DNA of 64,000 bases from Janthinobacterium sp. TND4EL3 (GCF_900156175.1 NZ_FTMV01000010.1:169993-233992); one strand, 5' to 3'; counted from the stretch's first letter, positions 51,533 to 60,623 are shown. Program-made: numbers and translations. The notes: generated by a model not told the origin, from the letters alone.

Positions 51533-52118
51533 AATTATTCTTGTTGTTATGCCTTTATCTTACTAAATAAAAATGAAATATCAATAGTATTTCTTTTGTT
51601 TAGTGACCGACTATACTTCTTCCCTTCGGTCAGAAGTGCGGTCCTACCGGAGGTCCTAGCGGGGGCTTAAAATCAAACCCATACAATTGACATAGCTTCA
51701 CTTATTTTTATCATATTTCTCGCTTCACTATCATTAAAATTTTCATCTTGAAATTTTTAAGTATTAATTTCTTGACGTACTGCCTCGCGTTAAAACCGTA
51801 AACCCCTGGGCCCGGCTGGGAGCTCCTACTTCATTTTCTACGAAAATAAAGCAGGCATAAAAAGAAAGCATCCTAAATTGAAGGTGCCGCAGGCAAAAAT
51901 GGACCAGCTCGTCTGTGTCCTCCGGGAAATTAAAGAAGACAGCCTAAGCCACATCCGCAATTTGAATCCCAAAGTCGGACTCAAATCGGTTGACACGGAG
52001 TGCTCTCTTGGGCACGATGCAGGGGTCACAACAAGGGGTACCGGAATTTCTGGGACACTTTAACGCTGACAAGAAAAATAGTATTTGTAATCAAGAGCTT
52101 AGGATGAGGGTGGTACGT
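51533..52118. other. Non-coding end of the element with possible oriT structure
   Basis: About 585 bases upstream of the relaxase without a supported gene. At 51600-51660 several short inverted repeats cluster (GACCG / CGGTC, CTTCT / AGAAG, CCGG-rich arms), a usual place and look for an oriT. A frame at 51878-52063 has no ribosome-binding site or family match, though 51878-52060 is less AT-rich than the rest and may be a gene remnant. Confidence 0.45.
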
Positions 52119-52138
52119 ATCCCCCTCTCTCCGCCAAG
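52119..52138. repeat. attR: attR of the element / tRNA-Ser end copy
   Basis: Exact 20-base copy of the tRNA-Ser 3' end (ATCCCCCTCTCTCCGCCAAG). It is also the probable left boundary of the next integrated segment, whose integrase begins 220 bases downstream. Confidence 0.9.
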
Positions 52139-52180
52139 GATACAAATTGGCCAGTTCAAGGAAGTCCAAGAACGTCCACA

Positions 52181-52217
52181 AAAAACCGTTTTAGCCCGTG
52201 CTAAAGCGGTTTTTTTG
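52181..52217 (+). terminator. Displaced terminator downstream of attR
   Basis: An interrupted stem (AAACCG-t-TTTAGC / GCTAAA-g-CGGTTT) with a CCGT-type loop is followed by seven Ts. It lies 48 bases after the tRNA-end copy, the distance expected for the tRNA-Ser terminator before the AT-rich element inserted. Confidence 0.75.
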
Positions 52218-52357
52218 TATTCTGGCGTCCAGTACTGTCCAGCTGCAGCCAGTAAAAATCGGGGCTGGATTACAGATGAGCTTACCCTATGTCTCGAACC
52301 AAGCCCTGATTCGCCGGTCTAAAGTGATTTCTGACGCATATGCTGAGGAGACCAGCC

Positions 52358-53647
52358 ATGGCAAAGATTATCCCTCCCCTGACCGAACTCCAGGTCAAGA
52401 ATGCCAAGCCCAGGCAAAAGTCATACAAGCTGTTCGATGGTGGTGGCCTGTACGTTGAAGTGATGCCCAGCGGTTCGCGGATCTGGCGGATGAAATTCCG
52501 TCAATCGAACGGCAAGGAAAATACGCTGACCTTCGGACCTTATCCGGAAATTTCGATCATGGTGGCGCGTGAAAAGCGCACGGAGGCGCGCCGCTTGCAG
52601 CTGCAGGGAATCGACCCTGGCAAGCATCGCGACGACGCCAGGCGGCTCGCCGCCGAAAAAGCATCCAATACCTTCGAGAAAATCGCCCGCGAGTGGTACG
52701 CGAACAAGGTGCCGACATGGAGCGAGCGTACTGCCAAGAACATGCTGCAGCGCTTGGAAGCCGATATTTTCCCAAGCATCGGCGACCGGCCGATCACGGA
52801 AATCCGGCACCGCGAACTGATTGCCACGCTGCGCAAGATCGAGGCGCGCGGCGCGACCGAGATTGCGCATCGCCTGAAAGCCGTCTGCTCGCAGATATTC
52901 AGCTACGCCATCCAGTGCGGCCTGGCCGACCGCAACTTGGTGGTGGACATGAAGGACGTCCTGAAGACCAAGCGCGCCTCGCACTACGCCGCCATCGACG
53001 CCGATGAATTACCCGCCTTCCTGGACGCGCTGGCGCGCAACGAGGCGCGCATGTTCGAGCCGACGCGCATCGCGCTGCGCCTGATGCTGCTGGTCTTCGT
53101 GCGCACCAGCGAACTGATAGAGACGCCATGGAACGAAGTCGATCTGGAGAAGGGCGAGTGGATCATTCCCTGGCAGCGCATGAAGCGCGGCAAGCTGACC
53201 GTCAACCCCGACACGACCAATCACCACGTCTGCCTTTCGCGCCAGGCGCTGGCCTTGCTGCGCCAGCTGCACACCATCACGGGCCGCGGCACGTACCTGT
53301 TTCCAAACCAGCGCGACCACGACAAGCCGCTGAGCAACAACACGCTGCTGGTGGCGCTGGACCGCATGGGCTACAAGGGCCGCATGACGGGCCACGGCTT
53401 CCGGGCGCTGGCCATGAGCACCATCAAGGAGCGCCTGGGCTACCGCCATGAAGTGGTGGACCGCCAGCTGGCGCACGCGCCCAAGGACAAGGTGGCCAGC
53501 GCCTACGACCGCGCCCAGTTCCTGGCGGAGCGCCGCAAGATGATGCAGGAGTGGGCTGATTACCTGGAGGCCGTGGAACGCGGCGATACGCCGCAGCCAG
53601 GCCATCATGGGTCGCTTGAACTGGCGTGGCCAGTGCCGCATCGTTAA
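52358..53647 (+). CDS. int: P4-type tyrosine integrase (DUF4102 N-terminal domain)
   Basis: This 429-residue integrase is of the kind that inserts islands at tRNA ends. The ATG at 52358 follows GGAG. Residues about 1-95 are the DUF4102 arm-binding domain (PLTELQVKNAKP, KLFDGGGLYVEV, WRMKFRQ). A core-binding domain follows (FEKIAREWYANKV), then the catalytic domain with Arg in VFVRTSELIETPW, HGFRALAMS, and the nucleophilic tyrosine in ASAYDRAQF. GC is host-like. With the tRNA-Ser end copy just upstream, it marks a second element on the same site; a right att site was not found in the window. Confidence 0.93.
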   Translation: MAKIIPPLTELQVKNAKPRQKSYKLFDGGGLYVEVMPSGSRIWRMKFRQSNGKENTLTFGPYPEISIMVAREKRTEARRLQLQGIDPGKHRDDARRLAAEKASNTFEKIAREWYANKVPTWSERTAKNMLQRLEADIFPSIGDRPITEIRHRELIATLRKIEARGATEIAHRLKAVCSQIFSYAIQCGLADRNLVVDMKDVLKTKRASHYAAIDADELPAFLDALARNEARMFEPTRIALRLMLLVFVRTSELIETPWNEVDLEKGEWIIPWQRMKRGKLTVNPDTTNHHVCLSRQALALLRQLHTITGRGTYLFPNQRDHDKPLSNNTLLVALDRMGYKGRMTGHGFRALAMSTIKERLGYRHEVVDRQLAHAPKDKVASAYDRAQFLAERRKMMQEWADYLEAVERGDTPQPGHHGSLELAWPVPHR

Positions 53648-53658
53648 TGGAGGCTGCT

Positions 53659-54282
53659 ATGGCAAAACTTATTGCTCCCCTTACCGAACAACAAGTGGCC
53701 CAGGCGGAACCTCGAAGCAAGCCGCGCAAGTTGTTCGATGGCTTAGGGCTTTATCTCAACGTCATGCCGACCGGAACCAAGGTGTGGCGCATGAAATTTC
53801 GTCAGCTAAATAAAAAGGAAGATACGTTGACGTTCGGCCACTACCCGGAGGTATCACTGGACCTTGCGCGGAGCCGTCGCTCAGTTGCTCGTCAGATGCT
53901 TGACGAGGGCCAAGACCCGCGCACGGAATTCAATGCAGCCCACATGCGCCCGCCAAAGCGGCTCCGGCGAAGCCGTCCGCTCCCGCCTGCCATCAAGGCA
54001 GGAAAAGTGGAGCGTTGCGCAAGCCATGTCGGCATGCAGGCGGTGGAACGGATGCGGCTGCTGGCCTTCCCGGCACTGATTCGCATCTCCACCGATGAAA
54101 GAGTGCGAAGCGACATGCTGGCCTTACTGGAGAAAATCCAGCAAGAGCGCGCCGCCGAGGTGATTGACGTGCTGTATGACTACTGCGCCGATATCATCTT
54201 CGGCTGCCTGGAATTGGGCATGGATGAATATGATTTGATCGAGGCCATGAGGGATGCCAGGGTGGCGCAGCGGCGGAGGTGA
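53659..54282 (+). CDS. Integrase-like protein with DUF4102 domain but no catalytic domain
   Basis: A 207-residue protein starting 12 bases after the integrase stop. Residues 1-90 are a clear paralogue of the neighbouring integrase N-terminus (PLTEQQVAQAEP, KLFDGLGLYLNVMP, WRMKFRQLNKKEDTLTFG, then YPEVS). After about residue 100 it turns into a different helical segment (GMQAVERMRLLAFPALI, LALLEKIQQERAAEVIDVLYDYC) with no Arg, His-x-x-Arg or Tyr box. It keeps an arm-site DNA-binding domain only, so it could compete with the integrase or act as a directionality factor. It could also be a simple decay product fused to another frame. Confidence 0.7.
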   Translation: MAKLIAPLTEQQVAQAEPRSKPRKLFDGLGLYLNVMPTGTKVWRMKFRQLNKKEDTLTFGHYPEVSLDLARSRRSVARQMLDEGQDPRTEFNAAHMRPPKRLRRSRPLPPAIKAGKVERCASHVGMQAVERMRLLAFPALIRISTDERVRSDMLALLEKIQQERAAEVIDVLYDYCADIIFGCLELGMDEYDLIEAMRDARVAQRRR

Positions 54283-54320
54283 GCGTATCTATGCCGCCGG
54301 TATCTCCAGCTTCATTTGGC

Positions 54321-54629
54321 TCAGGCTCCTTTGTTACTGATTGGCCTGGTGCTTGATGAGGTGTCGATTATTGAGCATACCGTGTCTGCAGGTCTGCTGG
54401 CCTTGATACACGCTTGCATCCAGCGTAGCACCTCGCTCCTGAGCCATGCAGAGGAGCGTCCCTGCAGCTTGACGGGGGCAGGGAAGGTGCCTTCCTTGAT
54501 GCCTGCATAAACGCTGCTGCGCGACTTGCCGCAGGTTGCCAGCACTTCGCCCAGGCGGATGAAGCGCTCTTCGCCCATGCGAGGTTCAACACGGCGCTCT
54601 TTCAGGCATTCGGCTATCGCTGGTTTCAT
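54321..54629 (-). CDS. AlpA-family helix-turn-helix regulator (excisionase-like)
   Basis: A 102-residue DNA-binding protein. The ATG at 54629 follows a GGGGG run; an internal ATG at 54578 would leave only the conserved part. Residues about 22-75 match AlpA/MerR-like winged helices of P4-type elements: RFIRLGEVLATCGKSRSSVYA, then GTFPAPVKLQGRSSAWLRSEVLRWMQ. AlpA activates the integrase or excisionase of its island in E. coli. It lies just downstream of, and convergent with, the two integrase genes, so it likely belongs to the same element. Confidence 0.85.
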   Translation of the reverse strand: MKPAIAECLKERRVEPRMGEERFIRLGEVLATCGKSRSSVYAGIKEGTFPAPVKLQGRSSAWLRSEVLRWMQACIKASRPADTVCSIIDTSSSTRPISNKGA

Positions 54630-55221
54630 GGCGTCCCCCTTCGTGAACCAAAAATGCCAGCGGCAACACCGGGGCGAATGGCATATGCAGCAGGCCTTGC
54701 CCTACCACCGCTTCGCCCTTCGTGGAAACGCGCTCGCAATCATTATTCCGAAAACATGGGTCCAGTATCGAATGCCGTAATCGCTGGTGCAACAAGAATC
54801 GGCCTGCCATGCCACTTGGATCAAGCCTGCCGCGCACTTTGTGTGAGATCAAGGCTGGACACAGGAGCGGCTTCGTGGAAGCTTTAGCAGCTAAAAATTG
54901 GCCAATCGACAGCGCATTCATCATGCGATAGATGCATTGGCGCGGCCCCGATTTTATTGGTCCTGTTGCTGTATCGCCGCCACATGTGCATGCGACTGCT
55001 GGCATCGCACGCCATCAATACCTGTCAGCAATCGTTTTGACCGCCTCCAGGGGGAGCACTTTCTGTCCACGCGGAAAGGCGCAGCCATCGGAGGAGAAGC
55101 GCGCTATTGCCGTGTAGAACTCGTAAAGCAGACTATGGAAATTTGTTGCTGACATTGATCAAGGTCGGCCCAGATGCATGTCAAATGTTCCCACTTGGAC
55201 GCTGCCTATTGCCGCTGATCA
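54630..55221. other. Gene-free stretch of the second element
   Basis: About 590 bases upstream of the AlpA-like gene without a supported gene; several short frames lack ribosome-binding sites and family matches. It probably holds regulatory DNA and gene debris. Confidence 0.4.
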
Positions 55222-55457
55222 ACCGTGCTACTTTCGGCATACATTCCTGCTAAATCTGCTCTCGTACCTGCAAAAAAATGGTTCGACCGAGGTATTACCC
55301 GGTGATTAAAGGGTTTCAGTCGCTGCACAGGGCGGAACTACCGTGCTAGTTTCGGCATACATTCCTGCTAAATTTGCTTTCGTACCTGTAAAAAAATGGT
55401 TTGGTCGAAGTTGTGTCCGTCGATTTTTGTGGTTTAGTCGCTGCGCGAAGCGGGGCA
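55222..55457 (+). repeat. Two imperfect tandem repeats of about 118 bp
   Basis: Two direct copies start at 55222 and 55340. Both contain CCGTGCTA-s-TTTCGGCATA, ACATTCCTGCTAAAT, then CGTACCTG-y-AAAAAAATGGTT, and end in a GTCGCTGC-rich segment. They are about 85-90% alike in the first 70 bases. No reading frame explains them. Confidence 0.75.
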
Positions 55458-55463
55458 GGATAG

Positions 55464-55498
55464 GTGAAGTTAGCTAACCTTCGGTTAGCTAACTTCAC
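55464..55498. repeat. Perfect 16-bp palindrome with a 3-base loop
   Basis: GTGAAGTTAGCTAACC is inverted exactly around TTC. It directly follows the tandem repeats and precedes the integrase fragment. There is no T-tract, so it is a strong cruciform or protein-binding site candidate rather than a terminator. Confidence 0.8.
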
Positions 55499-55541
55499 AC
55501 CTGCTTATTCGCACTTCGTGCTCAATGGTCATACGCGCCCG

Positions 55542-55775
55542 TCCTTGCAGTTGCGGGCGGCGTTTGGATTTCGGCGCGAGGAAAGCATCAAGATCAAGCC
55601 GGGGTGCGTCGATGGCGGGAACATCCTGCGGCTGCAGGATAGCTGGACCAAGGGCGGCAAATACCGGGAAGTGCCGATTGCCACCATGCAGCAGCGCGCC
55701 GTGCTGGAAGCGGCCAAGGCGCTGACCGGAAACAGCTGCTTGATTCCGGCGCAGTTGCGGTATCGGGATGATATG
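55542..55775 (+). pseudogene. Fragment of a phage/ICE-type integrase domain
   Basis: About 78 codons read LQLRAAFGFRREESIKIKP, then GNILRLQDSWTKGGKYREVP and ATMQQRAVLEAAKALTGNS. This matches the catalytic-domain part of integrases found in integrative conjugative elements (R of FRREE and K of TKGGK), but neither the N-terminal domain nor the HxxR/Tyr half remains. It begins just after the palindrome, so it is a truncated relic. Confidence 0.65.
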
Positions 55776-56484
55776 ATTAAATTTGCACCGCTATGGGATG
55801 CACTGTATAGATCAATGGAAGATGTCTGGAGTGTGACGCTGACCTATGATCCGGACTTGGCTGTCCAGAAATTCCTTGGGGCCGTTCAACCTGCGCTGCG
55901 TTTATTTGATCGTGCAAGTGTTTGGCACAACTGAGCCGCCGCAGTACTGGAAGGACTCTAAAACGATCAACTACGTCGAGGACGCCTATGCCAAGGGGAA
56001 TCTGGATGTCGACATCAACCTGATCACCTTTGCCATCGTGGCCCGGCGCATGGCTCATTTCATAGGTCAGGACCAGCCCATGCTGAATTACGTTCTGACC
56101 GGACTCCTGGACAAAGCCATCCCAGAGTTGTTTGATCAGCGATTTACTGTTGCGATGGGTAAAACAGGATATAGGCAAGGCATTACTGTCGCTTTTCTTG
56201 ACCATCTTGAGGGGCTGGCAAAGCAACATCTGGAAGAGGCAGGTATGGCGCTCAAGGACATGGACCACATGGCAAACATGTATCGCGCCGTAGAAAACCG
56301 TCCCTTGAGTGGAGGGGGGGAGGTTCGAACAGCCTCTCGATCACAACTTTCAGTTCGAGCGTCTCCGGTGTGTCTCCGGTGTCTTAGTGTGGCAGAATTT
56401 TTCGCTCGAAATCGAGAGGCGAACCAGAAACCATCGGGTGCTGCTCAAGCGGTAGTCCGAACAACGTTCTTGCGACTATCATAA
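55773..56484 (+). pseudogene. Unrecognised, probably frameshifted gene remnant
   Basis: Two overlapping frames follow each other: an ATG at 55773 (MIKFAPLWDALYRSMEDVW...) that stops at 55934, and a second frame open from 55846 to 56484. The second carries protein-like sequence (YWKDSKTINYVEDAYAKGNL, INLITFAIVARRMAHFIGQD, LAKQHLEEAGMALKDMDHM) up to about 56310 and then degenerates. I recognise no family. The pattern suggests one gene broken near 55870 and lacking a true end. It may equally be one intact unknown gene starting near 55900. Confidence 0.35.
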
Positions 56485-56657
56485 GTTCGTAAGCATAAAC
56501 TCCTAGCAAGTGCTAGAGGAAAGCGCCGCTTGCCCTAGTTCTTGCGCGTACCAAGTAGAGCACGAGCTTCGTCTCGAGTTCCGCATTTGACTGTTCAAAA
56601 GTAGTTCAGATGTATAAAGTATGCCCGCAGACAAATAACAGAGATTGGGTTGTTAAA

Positions 56658-58214
56658 ATGGTAAGTATTCAGCAGCGTGATGCCTTGCAGCGTCAAATTT
56701 GGCAGATTGCCAACGATGTGCGTGGCGCGGTGGACGGTTGGGATTTTAAGCAATATGTATTGGGGACCTTATTCTATCGCTTTATCAGCGAAAACTTTGC
56801 CAGCTACATCGAGGGCGGCGATTCCGAGATCAACTACGCTCAGCTTGACGATGGGGTTATCTCGCACGAAATTAAAGATGATGCTGTCAAGACTAAGGGC
56901 TATTTTATCTACCCCAGCCAGCTTTTCGTTACTGTTGTAGCAAATGCCAATGCTAACGAACGTTTGAATACTGACTTAGCCGCCATTTTTGCCGCCATTG
57001 AAGCGTCTGCTAGCGGATATCCTTCAGAGCCAGATATCAAGGGTCTATTTGCTGACTTTGACACCACAAGTAACCGTCTGGGCAATACAGTCAAAGATAA
57101 GAATACACGTCTTGCTGCTGTGCTCAAAGGCGTAGCCGAACTCGATTTGGGCGTTTTCGACGACAGTCACATTGATCTGTTTGGGGATGCTTACGAATTT
57201 TTGATCTCCAATTATGCTGCCAACGCGGGTAAGTCAGGCGGCGAGTTCTTCACGCCGCAGAATGTCTCTAAGTTGATCGCCCAGCTTGCTATGCACAAGC
57301 AGACCAGTGTCAACAAGATTTACGACCCAGCCTGTGGCTCAGGTTCACTGCTGCTTCAAGCCAAAAAACACTTTGACGCTCACATCATCGAAGATGGATT
57401 TTTTGGGCAGGAACTCAACCACACCACGTATAACTTGGCTCGGATGAACATGTTCTTGCACAACATCAACTATGACAAGTTCAACATCCAATTGGGGGAC
57501 ACACTGCGAGATCCGCATTTTGGAGATGACAAACCGTTCGATGCCATCGTTTCTAACCCACCTTATTCCGTGAAGTGGATTGGTTCGGACGACCCTACCT
57601 TAATCAATGATGACCGCTTTGCGCCCGCAGGCGTATTGGCTCCAAAGTCCAAGGCAGACTTCGCCTTTGTGCTGCATGCACTCAGCTATCTTTCTAGTAA
57701 AGGTAGAGCAGCCATTGTCTGCTTCCCTGGTATTTTTTACCGAGGAGGAGCAGAGCAGAAAATTCGTCAGTATCTTGTTGATAACAACTATGTCGAGACC
57801 GTCATTTCGCTCGCACCTAACCTGTTCTTTGGTACTACGATTGCGGTGAATATTCTGGTGCTGGGGAAGAACAAGAAAGACACCAATACCCAGTTCATCG
57901 ATGCTAGCGAGCTATTCAAGAAAGAAACAAATAACAACGTGCTGCTGGATTCTCATATCGAGCAAATCATGGCCGTGTTCGACAGCAAGGAAAACGTCAA
58001 GCACTTTGTCAAGTCGGTGCCGTTCGAGGAAGTGGTTGCCAAGGAATACAACCTATCGGTTAGCACCTATATCGAAGCCAAAGGCAACCGCGAAGTGGTG
58101 GACATCGCTAAGCTCAACGCCGAGCTGAAATCCACTGTCGCCAGAATTGACCAGCTTCGGAGGGATATTGATGCCATCGTCGCCGAGATTGAGGGCGAGG
58201 AGCTGGAGGCATGA
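56658..58214 (+). CDS. hsdM: Type I restriction-modification system methyltransferase subunit HsdM
   Basis: A 518-residue N6-adenine methyltransferase that with HsdS protects the host sites. The ATG at 56658 gives the usual start [20 protein letters not shown]; an ATG at 56610 would add unrelated residues. The N-terminal helical domain is followed by the methyltransferase domain, with the SAM-binding motif DPACGSGSL (residues 223-231), [10 protein letters not shown] just before it, and the catalytic motif NPPYS at 300-304. The C-terminus is a coiled tail ([20 protein letters not shown]). Its stop overlaps the hsdS start (ATGA). GC is lower than the host core, as expected for an acquired locus. 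Confidence 0.96.
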   Translation: MVSIQQRDALQRQIWQIANDVRGAVDGWDFKQYVLGTLFYRFISENFASYIEGGDSEINYAQLDDGVISHEIKDDAVKTKGYFIYPSQLFVTVVANANANERLNTDLAAIFAAIEASASGYPSEPDIKGLFADFDTTSNRLGNTVKDKNTRLAAVLKGVAELDLGVFDDSHIDLFGDAYEFLISNYAANAGKSGGEFFTPQNVSKLIAQLAMHKQTSVNKIYDPACGSGSLLLQAKKHFDAHIIEDGFFGQELNHTTYNLARMNMFLHNINYDKFNIQLGDTLRDPHFGDDKPFDAIVSNPPYSVKWIGSDDPTLINDDRFAPAGVLAPKSKADFAFVLHALSYLSSKGRAAIVCFPGIFYRGGAEQKIRQYLVDNNYVETVISLAPNLFFGTTIAVNILVLGKNKKDTNTQFIDASELFKKETNNNVLLDSHIEQIMAVFDSKENVKHFVKSVPFEEVVAKEYNLSVSTYIEAKGNREVVDIAKLNAELKSTVARIDQLRRDIDAIVAEIEGEELEA

Positions 58215-59431
58215 GCAACGTGAACTTTTTCGAAAGGCTGCTTGACGGAGTGACGGTCGAATGGAAAACGCTGGGTGACGTGACTCAACCCACGACAAAT
58301 ATCAAGTGGCGCGAGGCGAACCGCTCTTATCAATATATTGATCTCACTTCTGTAAGTATTGAAGCGAAAGCAATAATCGAAACCTCCGAAATCACGAGCA
58401 GCAATGCGCCGAGCAGGGCACAAAAACTTGTTAAAAATGGTGATGTTATTTTTGCAACCACTCGCCCAGCCCAGCAGCGTTATTGCCTAATTGATGATGC
58501 GTACGATAGCGAGGTCGCCAGCACCGGATACTGCATTCTGCGCGCTAATAGAGCAGAAGTATTGCCTAAGTGGATCTTGTATTGGATCGCTTCTGCTGAT
58601 TTCAAAGAATATGTTGAAAAAAATCAAAGTGGATCAGCATATCCCGCCATCTCCGATGCAAAGGTAAAGGATTTTAAAATTCCCGTCCCTTGCCCGGAAA
58701 ACTCAAAAAAATCGCTTGAAATTCAAGCCGAAATCGTCCGCATCCTGGATGCGTTCACCGAGCTGACCAGCGAGCTGACCACCGAGCTGAGCGTCCGTAA
58801 AAAACAATACAACTACTATCGCGACCAGTTGTTGAGTTTTGAAAAGGGGAAGGTTGAGTGGAAGCCATTAGGGGAAGTTTGTCGCCTCATAAATGGCAGA
58901 GCATACAAACAGCCAGAACTACTGGAAAACGGAAAGTACCCAGTACTCAGGGTTGGCAACTTTTTTACAAACGGAAATTGGTACTACTCAGATCTCGAGC
59001 TTGACGAAAATAAATACTGTGACAATGGTGATCTTCTCTATGCATGGTCAGCCTCCTTTGGTCCGAAGATTTGGGACGGCAAGAAAGTTATTTACCATTA
59101 TCACATATGGAAGGTTATTCCTGACGTCAGCCTGGTTCTAAAAAATTATCTTTTCCATGTTCTGGCATGGGATATGGATTCCGTGAAGTCCGAACATGGG
59201 ACTGGATCTACAATGATGCACATTGGAAAGGGCTCCATTGAAAAGAGATTAGTCCCAGTTCCATCAATTAATGAACAGGCTCGCATCGTTGAAATCCTCG
59301 ACAACTTCGAAGCACTTACCAACTCAAACACCGAAGGCTTGCCCCGTGAAATCGAGCTGCGCCAGAAGCAATATGCCTATTACCGCGATTTGCTGTTCAG
59401 CTTCCCCAAGCCTGAGGAGGTAGAGGCATAA
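58211..59431 (+). CDS. hsdS: Type I restriction-modification specificity subunit HsdS
   Basis: A 406-residue DNA-recognition subunit, start overlapping hsdM by four bases. Two target-recognition domains are separated by conserved repeats. The first (about residues 12-165) begins [12 protein letters not shown]. The central repeat, about residues 175-220, contains [17 protein letters not shown] and [17 protein letters not shown]. The second domain (about 220-350) begins [13 protein letters not shown]. The matching C-terminal repeat contains [20 protein letters not shown] and [17 protein letters not shown]. The recognition sequence cannot be predicted by eye. Recognition half-sites are usually remodelled by recombination in such genes. 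Confidence 0.94.
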   Translation: MSNVNFFERLLDGVTVEWKTLGDVTQPTTNIKWREANRSYQYIDLTSVSIEAKAIIETSEITSSNAPSRAQKLVKNGDVIFATTRPAQQRYCLIDDAYDSEVASTGYCILRANRAEVLPKWILYWIASADFKEYVEKNQSGSAYPAISDAKVKDFKIPVPCPENSKKSLEIQAEIVRILDAFTELTSELTTELSVRKKQYNYYRDQLLSFEKGKVEWKPLGEVCRLINGRAYKQPELLENGKYPVLRVGNFFTNGNWYYSDLELDENKYCDNGDLLYAWSASFGPKIWDGKKVIYHYHIWKVIPDVSLVLKNYLFHVLAWDMDSVKSEHGTGSTMMHIGKGSIEKRLVPVPSINEQARIVEILDNFEALTNSNTEGLPREIELRQKQYAYYRDLLFSFPKPEEVEA

Positions 59432-59432
59432 A

Positions 59433-60623
59433 ATGGGAAAGACACTAATCGAAGTTGCCCAACAGCTCAGTACACCTAAAACGGTTCAGAAAACCGTTTC
59501 CGAAAAAACGAAAGTTATAGACGAGACTATACCTGTTCCAAAGGTGCAGCTGATCTATGCTTTCAACGGCACGGGTAAAACTCGCCTATCGCTAGACTTC
59601 AAACAGCTCATCGCACCTAAAGAAGAGAACGAGGGAGAGGCTGATCAAGCCGAGCTGCCGCGCAACAAGATTCTTTATTACAACGCTTTTACTGAGGACT
59701 TGTTCTATTGGGATAGCCATTTGGCGGGTTATTCTGATCACAAACTGAAAATTCAGCCGAACACTTACACGGATTGGTTACTCACTCTGCTGAAAGATTT
59801 GGGGCAAGATGGGAACATCGTAAGTTATTTTCAGCGCTACACCAGCGATAAACTGACACCCCATTTCAGCGAGGATTTTGCGGAGGTCAGCTTTTCACTA
59901 GAACGCGGCGACAATGAGCAATCCGGGAGCATAAAGATTTCCAAGGGCGAGGAAAGCAATTTCATCTGGAGCGTTTTTTATGCGCTACTGGATCAAGTAA
60001 TTTCAATCCTCAATGTGGACGAGACTGAGGGCCGTGAAGTCCGGCAGTTCGATGACCTAGAATATGTATTTATCGATGATCCAGTAAGTTCGCTGGACGA
60101 CAACCACCTTATTGAGGTGGCGGTCAATTTGGCGGGACTCATCAAGTCCAGCCAATCCAACCTGAAGTTCATCATCACCACGCACAGCCCGCTGTTTTAT
60201 AACGTGCTGTTCAATGAGTTCAATAACAAGACCTGCTACATGCTGGAGCGTTTCGAAGACGGCAGCTTCGCACTCACTGAAAAACATGGTGATTCTAACA
60301 AGAGATTTTCGTATCACCTGCACTTGCTGCAGACCATCGAGCAGGCGATTGCCGACAGTAAGGTAGAGCGGTTTCATTTCACCCTGCTGCGCAATCTCTA
60401 TGAAAAGACGGCCAGCTTCTTGGGCTACCCCAAGTGGTCCGAGCTCTTGCCGGATGACAAGCAGCTTTACTACAGCCGAATTATCAATTTTACTAGCCAC
60501 AGTACGCTGTCCAATGAAGCAGTTGCGGAGCCCACGCCGCAAGAGCGCGCCACAGTCAAACTGTTGCTGGACCACCTGAAGAACAGCCATGCCTTTTGGC
60601 AACAGGAAGAACAAAATGCTTGA
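59433..60623 (+). CDS. prrC: Anticodon nuclease PrrC (RNA-cutting toxin within the type I system)
   Basis: A 396-residue ribotoxin, exactly the length of E. coli PrrC. In E. coli, PrrC sits dormant in the EcoprrI type I complex and is released when phage T4 inhibits restriction, then cuts tRNA-Lys in the anticodon loop. Here the ATPase half has Walker A FNGTGKT (44-50), ABC-like signature SKGEES (170-175), Walker B/D-loop [13 protein letters not shown] (211-223) and the switch histidine H251. The C-terminal nuclease half keeps the reported triad at the same numbers: R320 and E324 in [10 protein letters not shown]356 in NFTSHS. D287, reported to read the tRNA-Lys wobble base, is also conserved. 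It lies one base after hsdS and overlaps hsdR by eight bases. Confidence 0.93.
   Translation: MGKTLIEVAQQLSTPKTVQKTVSEKTKVIDETIPVPKVQLIYAFNGTGKTRLSLDFKQLIAPKEENEGEADQAELPRNKILYYNAFTEDLFYWDSHLAGYSDHKLKIQPNTYTDWLLTLLKDLGQDGNIVSYFQRYTSDKLTPHFSEDFAEVSFSLERGDNEQSGSIKISKGEESNFIWSVFYALLDQVISILNVDETEGREVRQFDDLEYVFIDDPVSSLDDNHLIEVAVNLAGLIKSSQSNLKFIITTHSPLFYNVLFNEFNNKTCYMLERFEDGSFALTEKHGDSNKRFSYHLHLLQTIEQAIADSKVERFHFTLLRNLYEKTASFLGYPKWSELLPDDKQLYYSRIINFTSHSTLSNEAVAEPTPQERATVKLLLDHLKNSHAFWQQEEQNA

Larger units (their letters stand above)
46905..52138. mobile_element. Integrative mobilizable element at tRNA-Ser
   Basis: The segment is bounded by exact 20-base copies of the tRNA-Ser end. It contains a tyrosine integrase next to attL and a MobV-type relaxase gene, two cargo genes, and long non-coding AT-rich stretches. 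Its GC content is far below the host (visibly AT-rich throughout). No replication or type IV secretion genes are seen, so transfer would depend on a helper conjugative system. Confidence 0.85.

Noticed and set aside
51878..52063. Short open frame (about 61 codons) near attR
   Set aside because: No ribosome-binding site, no recognisable sequence and no stop-to-start context; kept only as a possible remnant.
54586..55005. 139-codon minus-strand frame upstream of the AlpA-like gene
   Set aside because: Cys/Pro/Arg-rich translation with no family match and no ribosome-binding site; it overlaps the start region of the better supported AlpA-like gene.
55222..55457. Possible CRISPR array from the direct repeats
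   Set aside because: Only two copies of a long unit of about 118 bases, with no short repeat and spacer alternation and no cas genes.
55464..55541. N-terminal part of the frame beginning at the palindrome (MKLANLRLANF)
   Set aside because: The first residues are simply the translated palindrome; integrase similarity starts only after about 55542.
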